A stretch of 13,731 nt of DNA from Phytoactinopolyspora endophytica (GCF_004138495.1 NZ_ML142862.1:139090-152820); one strand, 5' to 3'; shown: positions 1 to 7,713, counted from the stretch's first letter. Program-made: numbers and translations. The notes: a model not told the origin generated them from the sequence alone.

Positions 1-64
1 CGCCGCCGGCGGCGCCGAAGCCGTCGAGGCTGGAAAAGACGTCGAAGGTGTAGGTCGCGGTCAT
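1..64 (-). CDS. Dihydrofolate reductase family protein, N-terminal fragment (window edge)
   Basis: Only the first 21 codons lie in the window; the gene runs off the left edge. The ATG is at 64-62, preceded by a good ribosome binding site (AGGAGA about 5 bases upstream on the minus strand). The visible start contains TYTFDVFSSLDGFGAAGG, typical of actinobacterial RibD C-terminal-domain (dihydrofolate-reductase-like) proteins, where S-x-D-G is the conserved beta1/loop motif. These are soluble NADPH-type reductases of mostly unknown substrate. The next gene upstream in the same orientation belongs to the same superfamily, so this is a tandem pair of related but not identical proteins. The family call rests on a short stretch. 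Confidence 0.7.
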   Translation of the reverse strand, partial: MTATYTFDVFSSLDGFGAAGG

Positions 65-179
65 GAGGTTCTCCTCGAATACGGTTGAGCGGGTGTGTCG
101 ATACAGATTGGAAACCTCGGCGAACCTCATCGCCGGTTGGACTCCTGGAGTCCGGCGCACCGAACGCGGATCACGTGCT

Positions 180-788
180 TCAGTCGGTTGCATACTGCGG
201 GCGCCCGGCCAGCCGGTAGACCTGGGCCGTTATGCCGTTCGGGAGGGCTCGCGATTCGACGAGGTCAAGCGCTGCATCCGAACCGGCGTCGGGGAACAGT
301 CGCGTGCCCTGGCCGACGACCACGGGATAGGTGAGCAGGATGATCTCGTCGACCAGGTGGTTGTCGAACAGCCAGCGGACCAGGCGGCCGCTGCCGTGCA
401 CCTGCAGCTCTCCCTCCGGCTTGGCCTTCAGCTCACCGACGGCGGCCGCGACGTCTGCGGAGAGGACGGTCGTGTCCGTCCATTGCGGGTCAGTGAGCGT
501 GGTCGATGCCACGTACTTGGGCTGCGTGTTCAACGCCGTCCAGATGGGGCTGTTGCCCGGATCGGCCCACGTTCCCCAGGAACCAGCGAAGATCTCGTAG
601 GTCCGCCGCCCGAACAGGAACGCGTCGGCGCGCTGGTAGATCTGGCCGAGGAACGTCTCGGCCTCGTCATGGAACAGCGGCAAAGCCCATCCGCCCCGCT
701 CGAATCCGCCCCTGCGGTCCTCGTCCGCCCCGCCGAGTCCCTGCATCACTCCGTCGACGGAGACGTTCGTGACAGTCGTCAGTTTCAT
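180..788 (-). CDS. Dihydrofolate reductase family protein (RibD C-terminal domain)
   Basis: A 202-residue protein. I chose the ATG at 788-786 because the reading frame becomes family-like at MKLTTVTNVSVDG, with purine-rich GGAAGGAAAAGGGAA just upstream; an in-frame start at 854 would add 22 unrelated Arg/Gly-rich residues. The N-terminal V-S-V-D-G motif (about residues 9-13), GRRTYEIFAGSW (60-71) and the C-terminal stretch with LQVHGSG (128-134) and YPVVVGQGTRLF (154-165) match the RibD C-terminal/dihydrofolate-reductase-like fold. The length is normal for stand-alone members. These proteins bind NADPH and reduce unknown pterin- or riboflavin-precursor-like substrates; true folate metabolism cannot be claimed. 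It lies 115 bp upstream of a second family member and 152 bp downstream of a flavin-dependent oxidoreductase gene. Confidence 0.88.
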   Translation of the reverse strand: MKLTTVTNVSVDGVMQGLGGADEDRRGGFERGGWALPLFHDEAETFLGQIYQRADAFLFGRRTYEIFAGSWGTWADPGNSPIWTALNTQPKYVASTTLTDPQWTDTTVLSADVAAAVGELKAKPEGELQVHGSGRLVRWLFDNHLVDEIILLTYPVVVGQGTRLFPDAGSDAALDLVESRALPNGITAQVYRLAGRPQYATD

Positions 789-940
789 GATCGCGGTTCC
801 CTTTTCCTTCCGGGGCGCCCCTCGTGGGCGACCTCTCACCCGTGCTACGAACACCGCTGCCCCGATCCGACACCGCGCCCCGGATTTCTTTCGAAGACTT
901 TTGTACGCCGGTTGAAGCTCCGCAACGACGACGCCATGTG

Positions 941-1720
941 CTACGCGCCTGGAGGTCCCGCCTCTACCCGCGTACGGATCTCCGCCAGTGTCTCCGACTC
1001 GCTCCCGGGTCCATCGATCGCCCAGGTAGCACCGGCCACTTTCAGCTCGGCAGGTCCTGCGGTATCCGTCAGCACACCGAGCACGTCATAGTCGGCGGGA
1101 GGATTGAGCTCCGCGACCATCGTCGCCAGTTCCTCCGGCGTGGGAGCGCGCGGGCCGGCCGACGGAAAGACTCCGTCCATACGGCGCGCACGCGCCATCG
1201 GACGTTCCCGTCCCAGCGTCGCGGCCACCCAGATCGGTGGACGAGGCCGCTGGAGCGCGGGCGGATCCAGCTCCGCGTGAACGCTGTAGAACTCGCCGTC
1301 ATGATCCACGCGTCTGCCACGGAGGAAGGCATCGAGCAGCGGCAGCGCCTCATCCAGCCGTGCCCCCTGCTCATGAATATCGACTGTCTCGCCGAACGCG
1401 CCGTACTCAGACGCGGCCGGAACGCCCAGCCCCACTCCCAGCACCGCCCGGCCTCCGCTGAGATGGTCCAACGTGACCACCTCCTTGGCCAGCTTCCACG
1501 GCCGACGTCGCGGCACGGGTGTCACGAGCGTGCCTAACCGCACCCGCGCTGTCCGCGCCGCGACCGCGCCGAGCACAACCCACGGGTCAAGCATCTGCGG
1601 CAGCGCATTGATGTGGTCCCACAGGAAGAACCCGTCCCAGCCTGACTCCTCGGCCGCCACCGCCATCTCGACCAACGCGCCCGGATCACCGACATTCGGC
1701 ACACTGATTCCGTATCGCAT
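941..1720 (-). CDS. LLM-class flavin-dependent oxidoreductase (luciferase-like)
   Basis: A 259-residue protein starting MRYGISVPNVGD, the usual beginning of F420- or FMN-dependent luciferase-like monooxygenases. An ATG nine bases upstream (1729) is also possible but adds only MWD and has no better ribosome binding site. Visible family features are AEESGWDGFFLWDH (about 23-36), a LGTLVTPVPRRRPWKLAKE segment (62-80), DHLSGGRAVLGVGLG (85-99) and a PPIWVAATLG strand (161-170). The protein is shorter than the 300-350 residues of many members, and its C-terminal third has no obvious additional domain. The cofactor cannot be told from sequence alone. Actinomycetes often use F420 in this class, so F420 is a reasonable guess. 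It sits among small-molecule redox and hydrolase genes on the same strand but is not tightly coupled to any. Confidence 0.9.
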   Translation of the reverse strand: MRYGISVPNVGDPGALVEMAVAAEESGWDGFFLWDHINALPQMLDPWVVLGAVAARTARVRLGTLVTPVPRRRPWKLAKEVVTLDHLSGGRAVLGVGLGVPAASEYGAFGETVDIHEQGARLDEALPLLDAFLRGRRVDHDGEFYSVHAELDPPALQRPRPPIWVAATLGRERPMARARRMDGVFPSAGPRAPTPEELATMVAELNPPADYDVLGVLTDTAGPAELKVAGATWAIDGPGSESETLAEIRTRVEAGPPGA

Positions 1721-1734
1721 GTCCCACATCTACC

Positions 1735-1959
1735 GTCGGGCACCGACAGACTCGGCCGGGCGTTGCGCAACCGGATCCCGCTGAATCCCAGACTGCTGTC
1801 GACCACTCGCCGCCACCAGGGCCACACGTTCCGCACCGCCCGAAGCTCGATCCCCGCCTCGTCGTGCAACGCGATCAGGTCGCCGACCAGTACCTCACCT
1901 GGCCGTGGCCGCATCGATCCATCGTGCCATCGATGCTCGACCCGTGGCGCGGAAGCGAA
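1735..1959 (-). pseudogene. Possible gene fragment between the oxidoreductase and hydrolase genes
   Basis: In one minus-strand frame this gap encodes about 75 protein-like residues, including GEVLVGDLIALHDEAGIEL and WPWWRRVVDSSLGFSGIRL, with roughly four-fifths G/C-ending codons. The frame stays open into both neighbouring genes, where it is clearly antisense-like noise or an alternative frame. A start at 1914 would give a 127-residue product overlapping the oxidoreductase gene by nearly 190 bp, with no ribosome binding site, so an intact gene is unlikely. I do not recognise the family. The best reading is a remnant of a gene lost by deletion or frameshift; chance openness in GC-rich DNA is the alternative. 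Confidence 0.3.
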
Positions 1960-1960
1960 C

Positions 1961-2767
1961 TCAGTGGCCGAATCGCCCCTGCGAGTGACTACGGCAGAAC
2001 TCCCGCACAGTTCGGTTGAACTGCTCGGGCTGCTCAAGGTTGCTGATGTGACCGGAGCCGGGAATGACGACAAGCTGAGTGTCCGGTATCGCGCGCTCGA
2101 ATTGGCGCGCGACGCTGAGTGGCGAACGCACGTCGAGCTCACCCCAGATGAGCAGGGTCGGTACGGCGATTTGGGGCAACAGGTCACGTTGATCGGCCTC
2201 GGCCATCACCATCAGCTGCGCACGCAGGCTCGCGGGCCGGACGGCGATGGCGATCTCGGCGAGCAGCGGGACGAACTCGGCAGGCGGGTCGCCGGCGAAC
2301 AACCCGGAAAAGGCCGGATCAAACTCGTCTGCGGGCGCTGCGAGCATCTGCCGCGCGCCGGCGAGCCGGGCGCGTACTTCATCCTCGGGCAGCGACCCTT
2401 TCCAGCCGGCATAGGTATCGATGAAGATCAGAGTCGCGACCAGTTCGGGATGGTGGCGATAAAGCTCTTGTGCGACGGTGCCTCCCCAGGAGAGGCCAGC
2501 TACGTGCGCCGGTCCGAGCGCGAGCGCCTCGATCAACGCAGCGAGGCAGCCAGCGTAGTCGGCTAGACCGAAATCCGCGGGCACATCCGAGGAACGGCCC
2601 GCTCCTGGCTCGTCCCAGGCGACGACGGTGAATTCGTCGGCCAAAGCGGCCAGCTGCGGTCGCCACACACGGCTGTCCTCGGCGGCGCCGTGCACGAACA
2701 CCAGCGGCGGACCTCCGCCGACACGCTCGTAGGCGATATCAAGCCCGTTGGTCTTGACGATTTCCAT
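1961..2767 (-). CDS. Alpha/beta-fold hydrolase
   Basis: A 268-residue soluble hydrolase of the alpha/beta superfamily. The ATG at 2767-2765 begins MEIVKTNGLDIAYE, typical of the family; an in-frame TTG at 2782 would add five residues. The oxyanion segment VFVHGAAEDSRVW spans about residues 23-35. The nucleophile elbow GLSWGGT gives Ser93, the acid is Asp212 in WGELDVRSP, and the base is His240 in GSGHIS. The triad is therefore complete and in the usual order. A cap-like helical region lies at about 120-190. The motif set resembles the 3-oxoadipate enol-lactonase/epoxide-hydrolase-like branch, but the substrate cannot be inferred. No signal peptide is seen, so it is probably cytoplasmic. Confidence 0.9.
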   Translation of the reverse strand: MEIVKTNGLDIAYERVGGGPPLVFVHGAAEDSRVWRPQLAALADEFTVVAWDEPGAGRSSDVPADFGLADYAGCLAALIEALALGPAHVAGLSWGGTVAQELYRHHPELVATLIFIDTYAGWKGSLPEDEVRARLAGARQMLAAPADEFDPAFSGLFAGDPPAEFVPLLAEIAIAVRPASLRAQLMVMAEADQRDLLPQIAVPTLLIWGELDVRSPLSVARQFERAIPDTQLVVIPGSGHISNLEQPEQFNRTVREFCRSHSQGRFGH

Positions 2768-3371
2768 CGTCTCAACTCGCAAATCCGTGCGGCTGCCGTC
2801 TCGACTACTCCTGCGTAGCGTACGCCGAGCCCTGGCCCTCGGTCGATAAACCCATCCAGGCGCGCCCGTGCAGAGTCATCGCACGTCGGTCGACCGCGGT
2901 GGCGCCGGGTGCGAGCCGAACATACCGGCGAGCCACCGTGCACGGCCACGGTTCGCCGCTGGGCGCCCAGCCCCTGGTACGTCGTCGACGACGCTGACCG
3001 TGCCGCACGCCGCCGTCAGAACCCGGACGCGAGTGGCGTACCACCGCCGGTCGGAAGGGCCCGCAGCGATCCTTACCTCCAGACGAGGGCCCGGCGGAGA
3101 AGACACCCACGCTAACCGCAGTGGGTCGAGTCCTGGTCACTACGGCGTTGGGGACGCTGGTATTGAGTCCTGGCCGAAGCCGTTGATACGGAGACATGCT
3201 CACCGGAGGTGCCACGTGACCCCGATGCCCGGAAACTCACCGAAGACGACACCGGCAACTCGCGAGGCGGCGAACTCACCCTGTCACTGGGCAAGATCAG
3301 ACCGGGTAACCGGTCGCGGAAGATCGTCATGGGAGATCTTGGTACGGTGACATCCTCTCGCAGCGGCGCGA
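2768..3371. other. Gene-poor intergenic stretch of about 600 bp
   Basis: No convincing gene lies between the hydrolase start and the end of the glycoside hydrolase gene. Weak candidates are a minus-strand frame at 2876-3106 (76 residues, GTG start) and a plus-strand frame at 3209-3427 containing GELTLSLGKIRPGNRSRK. Neither combines a ribosome binding site, strong G/C third positions and a recognisable family, and G/C-ending codons drop to about 70-80% in them. A 9-bp direct repeat GAGTCCTGG occurs at 3128-3136 and 3165-3173. The stretch may hold decayed genes, the promoter of the hydrolase and the 3' end of the GH2 transcript. Confidence 0.5.
3300..3315 (-). terminator. Small hairpin downstream of the GH2 gene, possible terminator
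   Basis: GACCGG-GTAA-CCGGTC is a perfect 6-bp inverted repeat with a 4-base loop, about 57 bp beyond the GH2 stop codon. There is no T-tract, so it could only act like the tail-less terminators described for actinomycetes. It may be incidental in GC-rich DNA. Confidence 0.25.
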
Positions 3372-6167
3372 CTACAGCTGTACGGAGCGGACATGTCCGC
3401 CGTCGTCATAGCCCTCGTCGGTGCTGAAGTCGTCGGGTTGGCGTGCGCGCTCACCGACCGCGGCGGCGAGTTCCTCCGGCGACACACGCGTCTGAAGCCT
3501 TCCTGCCGATGTGGCGAGGTACTTGAGCAACGAACTCCGCAGGTACCGGCCCGCGCTGTCGCCCGCGTCCAGCTTCAGCCCGCAGACGACCAGGCGTCCG
3601 GCCCCCACCCCCACCTCGAACAGCGCCGACTTGCGCAGCGCCAGCTTGTAGGTGCCGACGACGTCGACCACCGACTCGACCTCGAATCCCAGGTCGTCCA
3701 GCACGACACTGCGCCCGCCTTCGAAGAGCGGGTAGAACTGCCAGTCGCAGAAGCCCTCGTGCGGGAAGTCCGCGATCATGGCGTGGTCGTGCACCACGGT
3801 CGCACTGTTGCCATGGACGCGGCCGCCGGGGATGATCTGGAATGTCGTCCGCTGCGAGGGAAGCGCGCCGTCGCCCTCGACCAGTACGTCACCCCCGGCC
3901 GCGAGGTGAGCGATCGTCTCCGCGTCAAGTCGCGAGACGATCCTGACCTGGCCGTCGTCGGGCGTCTCCTCTCCTGGTGCGGGGAAGGCCCAGAACTCCC
4001 ACGTGTTCCTCAGTTCGTACTCCCCGCCGCTCAGCGACGCGACAAACCGGAGCCGGCCCGGTGCGCGAAGGTGCGGGACCTCAGCCTGGACCTTAGCCAC
4101 CGGCGTCACGGCACCGGTGGCCAGGTGTCCCACCTGCTGCGACCCACGGGACAGCACCACATCGTCGTCGGCCACCAGTGCCCACGACAGCACACCGTCC
4201 TCATCGAGATCGTTGCGGCCGAACAGCGACGCGAGCAGGCCGATCTCCAGCGTCTGGCCACAGGTCAGGTTCCGCTGCTGGTCCACCGTCGACAGCAGCA
4301 CACTCTCACCGTTGAACGCGCGCACAGACTCCACCGAGAGACCCGGTTTGAGCTCGTAGAACTCGTTCATGAGGCCGACGGCGTAGCCGGTGCGGTGCCA
4401 GTGGAAGTCGATTGCGCCCAGCAGGTCGTAGCCAGAGGCGTAGCCCGAGCGGCGGGCGTTCTCGATGGCGAACTTGATGATCTGCTGCATCCACCGGCAC
4501 GAGTTCCGGTAGTAGATCGGCGCCATCTCGACGATGCCGCGCTTGGTCAGGAACTCACGCGCGGCCCGGTACAGGTCCGGGCCGATCCGCGTGCCCAGGT
4601 AGCGGTTCTCCAAGTCGAGGTTGAGATACGTGTCGCTGATCCCCAGCTCATGAAGCACAATCGGGCGCTCGAAGTAGGACAGGCACGTCTCGACGGACGT
4701 CTCGTCGTTGGCCGCCGAGTAATAGCTGAAGATCCCCCTCCCGTTGGGCGCCAGCACATCGGCGTACTCGGACATCCGCTGCAGTCGTCGCATCTTGTCC
4801 GGGTCCATGCCCGGCTCGGCGTCCACGCCGCTGTTGCCACCGCCGTGCTCGATCTCGACCAGGCCCTCCATCGGGTCGAAGAGGGTGTCCGGCGCGAGCT
4901 CGCGCTGGTGCTGCGCCATCCGACCCAGCCGATCGATCACGGCGTCGTCGAGCGGTACCTCGTTGCCGCAGCAGTACATGATCACGGACGGATGCCGTCG
5001 GCAGGTGCGCAGGATGTCGAGCCATTCGCGTTCGCTGAATCCGTTGGGGGCCTCGACCTGCAGCAGCATGCCCTCCTCGTCGGCGGCCTGCAGATACTCT
5101 TCCGGCGGCGTCCACGTGTGAAAGCGGAGCCAGTTGAAGCCGAGCCCGCGCAAGGTGCGCAGCCTGCTGCGGTAGTAGTCGACGTCCGTCGGCGCCGTGC
5201 AGGTCTCGGGAAAGTAGGCGTGTTCGGTCGAGCCACGCAGGAACACCGGGGCTCCGTTGAGCAGGACATTCCGCCCAGATGTCGCCATCCGGCGCATCCC
5301 AAAGGGTTGCTCGCACTCGTCGACGACCGCGTCGGCGTCGCGCAGCCGGACACGAAGGTCATAGAGCACTGGTTCGCGATCTGACCACGGCCGCATACCG
5401 CAGGTGTCCGTGGTCCAGATGGTCCGTCCGTGTGTCGCTGCCGGCTGGCGACCCGAAGCGCGGACGTTGCCGGTCTCGCGGTCGACGACCTCCCACTCCA
5501 GGACGGCGGCTCCGGCGGCGTGGCCACGCAGCTCGACGGACCAGGACAGCCGATCCAGCTCGGCCGAAGGGTGCACGTAGACGTCGCCGATACGAGCCGC
5601 ATCGCTCAGCCGCAGCCGCACGGAACGGTAGATCCCGCCTGTTCTGCCCGCGAAGCCCCGGATATTGCAGCCGATGCTGTCTTGGCGCACGTTCGACACG
5701 GCGAGAAGTAGCTCGTTTTCTCCGGGTAGCAGGTGCTCACCGAGCTCGACCTCGAACGGTGTCAGATGGCCCTCGTGGCGATCGACGAACGCGCCGTTCA
5801 CCCAGACCGCGGCATCCATGACCACCCCGCCGACGAACAACGTCGCCGTGCTGCCAGACCACTCGCCCGGCACCACTACGCGGGTGCGATACCAGCCTGT
5901 CCCGAGCAGATACGGCAACGACGTGTCCACGGGCTTGCCGGCACCTATCGGAAAGGAAATCTCGCGGTACTCCGGGTTGAACTGGCAGTCGGCGGACCAG
6001 AACGTGGCGTACTGCAGCTGCTCCCGGCTGTCATCCCAGTAGCCCGGCACGGGAAGGGCGACATCGTAGGCATCCGCTTCGGGCGGCTTCGCTCCATCAA
6101 GCCCTTCCGGAGTGAACGTGAAGTCCCACTCACCGTCCAGAGCGAACTCGCGCGATCTGATGTTCAT
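3372..6167 (-). CDS. Glycoside hydrolase family 2 protein (beta-glucuronidase/beta-galactosidase type)
   Basis: A 931-residue retaining glycosidase of family GH2. The start ATG (6167) follows GGAAGGA at good spacing, and no signal peptide is visible, so it probably acts in the cytoplasm. Domain order: jelly-roll sugar-binding domain (about 8-190, with GTGWYRTRVVVP and GRTGGIYRSVRL), immunoglobulin-like domain (190-295), then the TIM barrel (about 297-610) with FNWLRFHTWTPPEEYLQAAD. The acid/base is Glu403 in CCGNEV and the nucleophile is probably Glu507 in IVLHELG; the 104-residue gap is slightly longer than usual. Residues about 740-890 form a further module with FPHEGFCDWQF and GAGRLVVCGLKL, resembling the C-terminal module of long GH2 enzymes. 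It is the second gene of a unit with the solute-binding protein, 48 bp upstream, and probably cleaves the imported sugar. The exact glycoside (glucuronide, galactoside or other) cannot be called. Confidence 0.92.
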   Translation of the reverse strand: MNIRSREFALDGEWDFTFTPEGLDGAKPPEADAYDVALPVPGYWDDSREQLQYATFWSADCQFNPEYREISFPIGAGKPVDTSLPYLLGTGWYRTRVVVPGEWSGSTATLFVGGVVMDAAVWVNGAFVDRHEGHLTPFEVELGEHLLPGENELLLAVSNVRQDSIGCNIRGFAGRTGGIYRSVRLRLSDAARIGDVYVHPSAELDRLSWSVELRGHAAGAAVLEWEVVDRETGNVRASGRQPAATHGRTIWTTDTCGMRPWSDREPVLYDLRVRLRDADAVVDECEQPFGMRRMATSGRNVLLNGAPVFLRGSTEHAYFPETCTAPTDVDYYRSRLRTLRGLGFNWLRFHTWTPPEEYLQAADEEGMLLQVEAPNGFSEREWLDILRTCRRHPSVIMYCCGNEVPLDDAVIDRLGRMAQHQRELAPDTLFDPMEGLVEIEHGGGNSGVDAEPGMDPDKMRRLQRMSEYADVLAPNGRGIFSYYSAANDETSVETCLSYFERPIVLHELGISDTYLNLDLENRYLGTRIGPDLYRAAREFLTKRGIVEMAPIYYRNSCRWMQQIIKFAIENARRSGYASGYDLLGAIDFHWHRTGYAVGLMNEFYELKPGLSVESVRAFNGESVLLSTVDQQRNLTCGQTLEIGLLASLFGRNDLDEDGVLSWALVADDDVVLSRGSQQVGHLATGAVTPVAKVQAEVPHLRAPGRLRFVASLSGGEYELRNTWEFWAFPAPGEETPDDGQVRIVSRLDAETIAHLAAGGDVLVEGDGALPSQRTTFQIIPGGRVHGNSATVVHDHAMIADFPHEGFCDWQFYPLFEGGRSVVLDDLGFEVESVVDVVGTYKLALRKSALFEVGVGAGRLVVCGLKLDAGDSAGRYLRSSLLKYLATSAGRLQTRVSPEELAAAVGERARQPDDFSTDEGYDDGGHVRSVQL

Positions 6168-6215
6168 TCATTCCTTCCCTGCTGGTATTGGTCCGCGGCT
6201 TCCGCTCCCCGTCCG

Positions 6216-7559
6216 TCAGGCGAGCGCCGTCTCGAGCTCGGCGATGAGGCCGTCGGCGGCCTCGGCTGGTGACGTCCTCTCGAAAAGCACTTCCTGGGTG
6301 AAGCGTGGGAACGCCTCGGTGATGGCTGAGGCACCGGCCGGCGGAGCAGGCATCCCGGACGTCGCCAGCTCATTCGCTATCTCCAGGTAATCCGCGGCCT
6401 TCGTGTCACCGTCGTTTAAGTCCGGGCGAACCGCCTCGAAGACCTCGCCATTAGTCGGGATGCCCCGATCGGTTCCCAGAACCTCGCCTGCCTCGGCGTT
6501 GTTGACCAGGAAGTCGATCAACTCGGCTGCTGCCTCGGCGTTGTCGGACGTTGCCGAGATCGAGTAGTGCATGGATGGCTTGACCAGGATGCCACGATGC
6601 GCGGACGTCGACTCGCCGGGAAGTTGCAGGAGCCGGAGCTCGACGTCCCCAGCTTCCTGGGTCTGACTGATCTGGCTCGCCCAGCCAATGGAGAACGCGA
6701 CATCGCCTGTCACGATCGCGGTCTGCTCGGTCGTCTTGCCTTGCTCCTCCACTGACTCCTGGGCACCCAGCGCAGCACCACTCTCCTGCAGCCGAAGCAC
6801 GTATTCCCACCACTGCACGAGTGTGTCCTTGGTGAAGCCGACACCGTCAGTGGTGTAGAGATCCTCACCTTGCTGACGGACAAAGATCTGGAAGGGCTGA
6901 TGGGTCAATGCCAGCTGACCTGATCCTCTGATCTCCCCATCGGTCGCCTGGGAGATCTCCGCACACAGGGAGGCGTACTCATCCCAACTCCACGATCCGT
7001 CGTCAGGTAGCTCCTGGCCAGCGGCCTCGAATGCTGCTGGGTTCACCCATACCGCGAGTGCGGTCATGCCAATGGGAACGGCGTAAACCTTCCCATCGAT
7101 CGTGCTGGATTCGAGCAGGTCGGCGCCGAACGGCGACAGATCGAGGGTATCGCCGAACTGCCCCAGATCGGCCAGTGCGCCCCGCTGGGCGTATTCGGTG
7201 ATATGGGGATCGACCTGCTGCATGACGTCGGGGGCACTGCCAGCCGCCACCGTGGTCGCCAGCTTGTCCCAGTAGCCGTCCCAGGAACCAGGCTCCGCTT
7301 CGACCGTGACACCGGAGTTGCTCTCGTGGAACAGGTCGATTGCCTCCTGAGTGATGCGCTGCCGGACGTCGTTGCCCCACCAGGTGAAACGAACCGTCGA
7401 ACCGGACGTCGAGCCTCCACCTCCGTCTCCACCTCCGTCTTCACCGCAGGCAGCGAGCGCGGCGACCCCGGCGGCAGACAGACCGAGGCGTAGCGCGGCG
7501 CGACGGCTGATGGCCGTGGAACGGACCCGATGCCCGAAGCTTTGCGACTGAGTGACCAT
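6216..7559 (-). CDS. Extracellular solute-binding lipoprotein of a sugar ABC transporter
   Basis: A 447-residue family-1 (UgpB/MalE-like) solute-binding protein. The ATG at 7559 has a strong GAGGAGG site seven bases upstream; the open frame continues to 7694 but without family features. The N-terminus carries a twin-arginine motif (SRRAALRL, Arg19-Arg20), a hydrophobic stretch and the lipobox LAAC with Cys38, then a Gly-rich linker, so it is probably exported by Tat and anchored outside the membrane. The mature part begins VRFTWWGNDVRQ and contains KLATTVAAGSAPDVMQQ and GKVYAVPIG, all typical of sugar-binding members. It is the first gene of a unit with the GH2 enzyme and divergent from a LacI-type regulator. 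Oddly, no permease or ATPase genes are adjacent. The ligand is unknown but probably an oligosaccharide or glycoside that the GH2 enzyme attacks. Confidence 0.93.
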   Translation of the reverse strand: MVTQSQSFGHRVRSTAISRRAALRLGLSAAGVAALAACGEDGGGDGGGGSTSGSTVRFTWWGNDVRQRITQEAIDLFHESNSGVTVEAEPGSWDGYWDKLATTVAAGSAPDVMQQVDPHITEYAQRGALADLGQFGDTLDLSPFGADLLESSTIDGKVYAVPIGMTALAVWVNPAAFEAAGQELPDDGSWSWDEYASLCAEISQATDGEIRGSGQLALTHQPFQIFVRQQGEDLYTTDGVGFTKDTLVQWWEYVLRLQESGAALGAQESVEEQGKTTEQTAIVTGDVAFSIGWASQISQTQEAGDVELRLLQLPGESTSAHRGILVKPSMHYSISATSDNAEAAAELIDFLVNNAEAGEVLGTDRGIPTNGEVFEAVRPDLNDGDTKAADYLEIANELATSGMPAPPAGASAITEAFPRFTQEVLFERTSPAEAADGLIAELETALA

Positions 7560-7622
7560 CGAACCTCCTCGTCGAGGTGGCTGGGGCCGCATTGCGACCA
7601 TCCAACCAAAGAGAACAGCTCC

Positions 7623-7654
7623 GAAATCTACGGCAAGATGTTTCTGTAGATTTC
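7623..7654 (-). repeat. Perfect 9-bp inverted repeat in the leader of the binding-protein gene
   Basis: GAAATCTAC (7623-7631) and GTAGATTTC (7646-7654) are perfect inverted copies around a 14-base spacer, AT-rich against a GC-rich background. The repeat lies just downstream of the predicted transcription start of the solute-binding-protein gene, so it could form a hairpin in the about 100-nt leader or be a second regulator site. TTTCTG also recurs at 7641-7646, 7651-7656 and 7677-7682. Confidence 0.5.
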
Positions 7655-7664
7655 TGTTCCCGGA

Positions 7665-7694
7665 ACCGTAAACCGGTTTCTGAGCCACCGTCAA
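7665..7694 (-). promoter_or_regulatory. Predicted promoter of the binding-protein/GH2 unit
   Basis: On the minus strand TTGACG (7694-7689) and TACGGT (7670-7665) are separated by 18 bases and fit a sigma-70-type actinobacterial promoter (TTGAC, TAnnnT). Transcription would start near 7658, giving a leader of about 100 nt before the strong ribosome binding site. A candidate LacI operator sits between the two hexamers. Confidence 0.5.
7670..7679. promoter_or_regulatory. Candidate LacI-family operator AAACCGGTTT
   Basis: A perfect 10-bp palindrome with a central CpG, the usual core form of LacI-family operators. It lies between the -35 and -10 hexamers of the predicted binding-protein promoter, touching the -10, where a bound repressor would block RNA polymerase. 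The adjacent divergent gene encodes a LacI-type protein, the obvious candidate binder. Confidence 0.5.
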
Positions 7695-7713
7695 GGCTAT
7701 TCATCGCGGAAAC

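Noticed and set aside
63..1091. Plus-strand open frame of about 340 codons over the dihydrofolate-reductase-family gene
   Set aside because: It is antisense to a clear gene and shows no family features.
3121..3175. Possible tRNA-like segment (GGGTCGAGTCC resembles a T-arm)
   Set aside because: No acceptor, D or anticodon stems can be folded around it.
3209..3427. Short plus-strand frame with GELTLSLGKIRPGNRSRK
   Set aside because: The sequence looks partly protein-like, but only about 70% of codons end in G/C, it runs into the GH2 gene antisense, and I recognise no family.
3393..5384. Long plus-strand open frame of about 660 codons antisense to the GH2 gene
   Set aside because: It mirrors the G/C-rich third positions of the GH2 gene, resembles no protein family and is rich in Arg/Val/His repeats typical of antisense frames.
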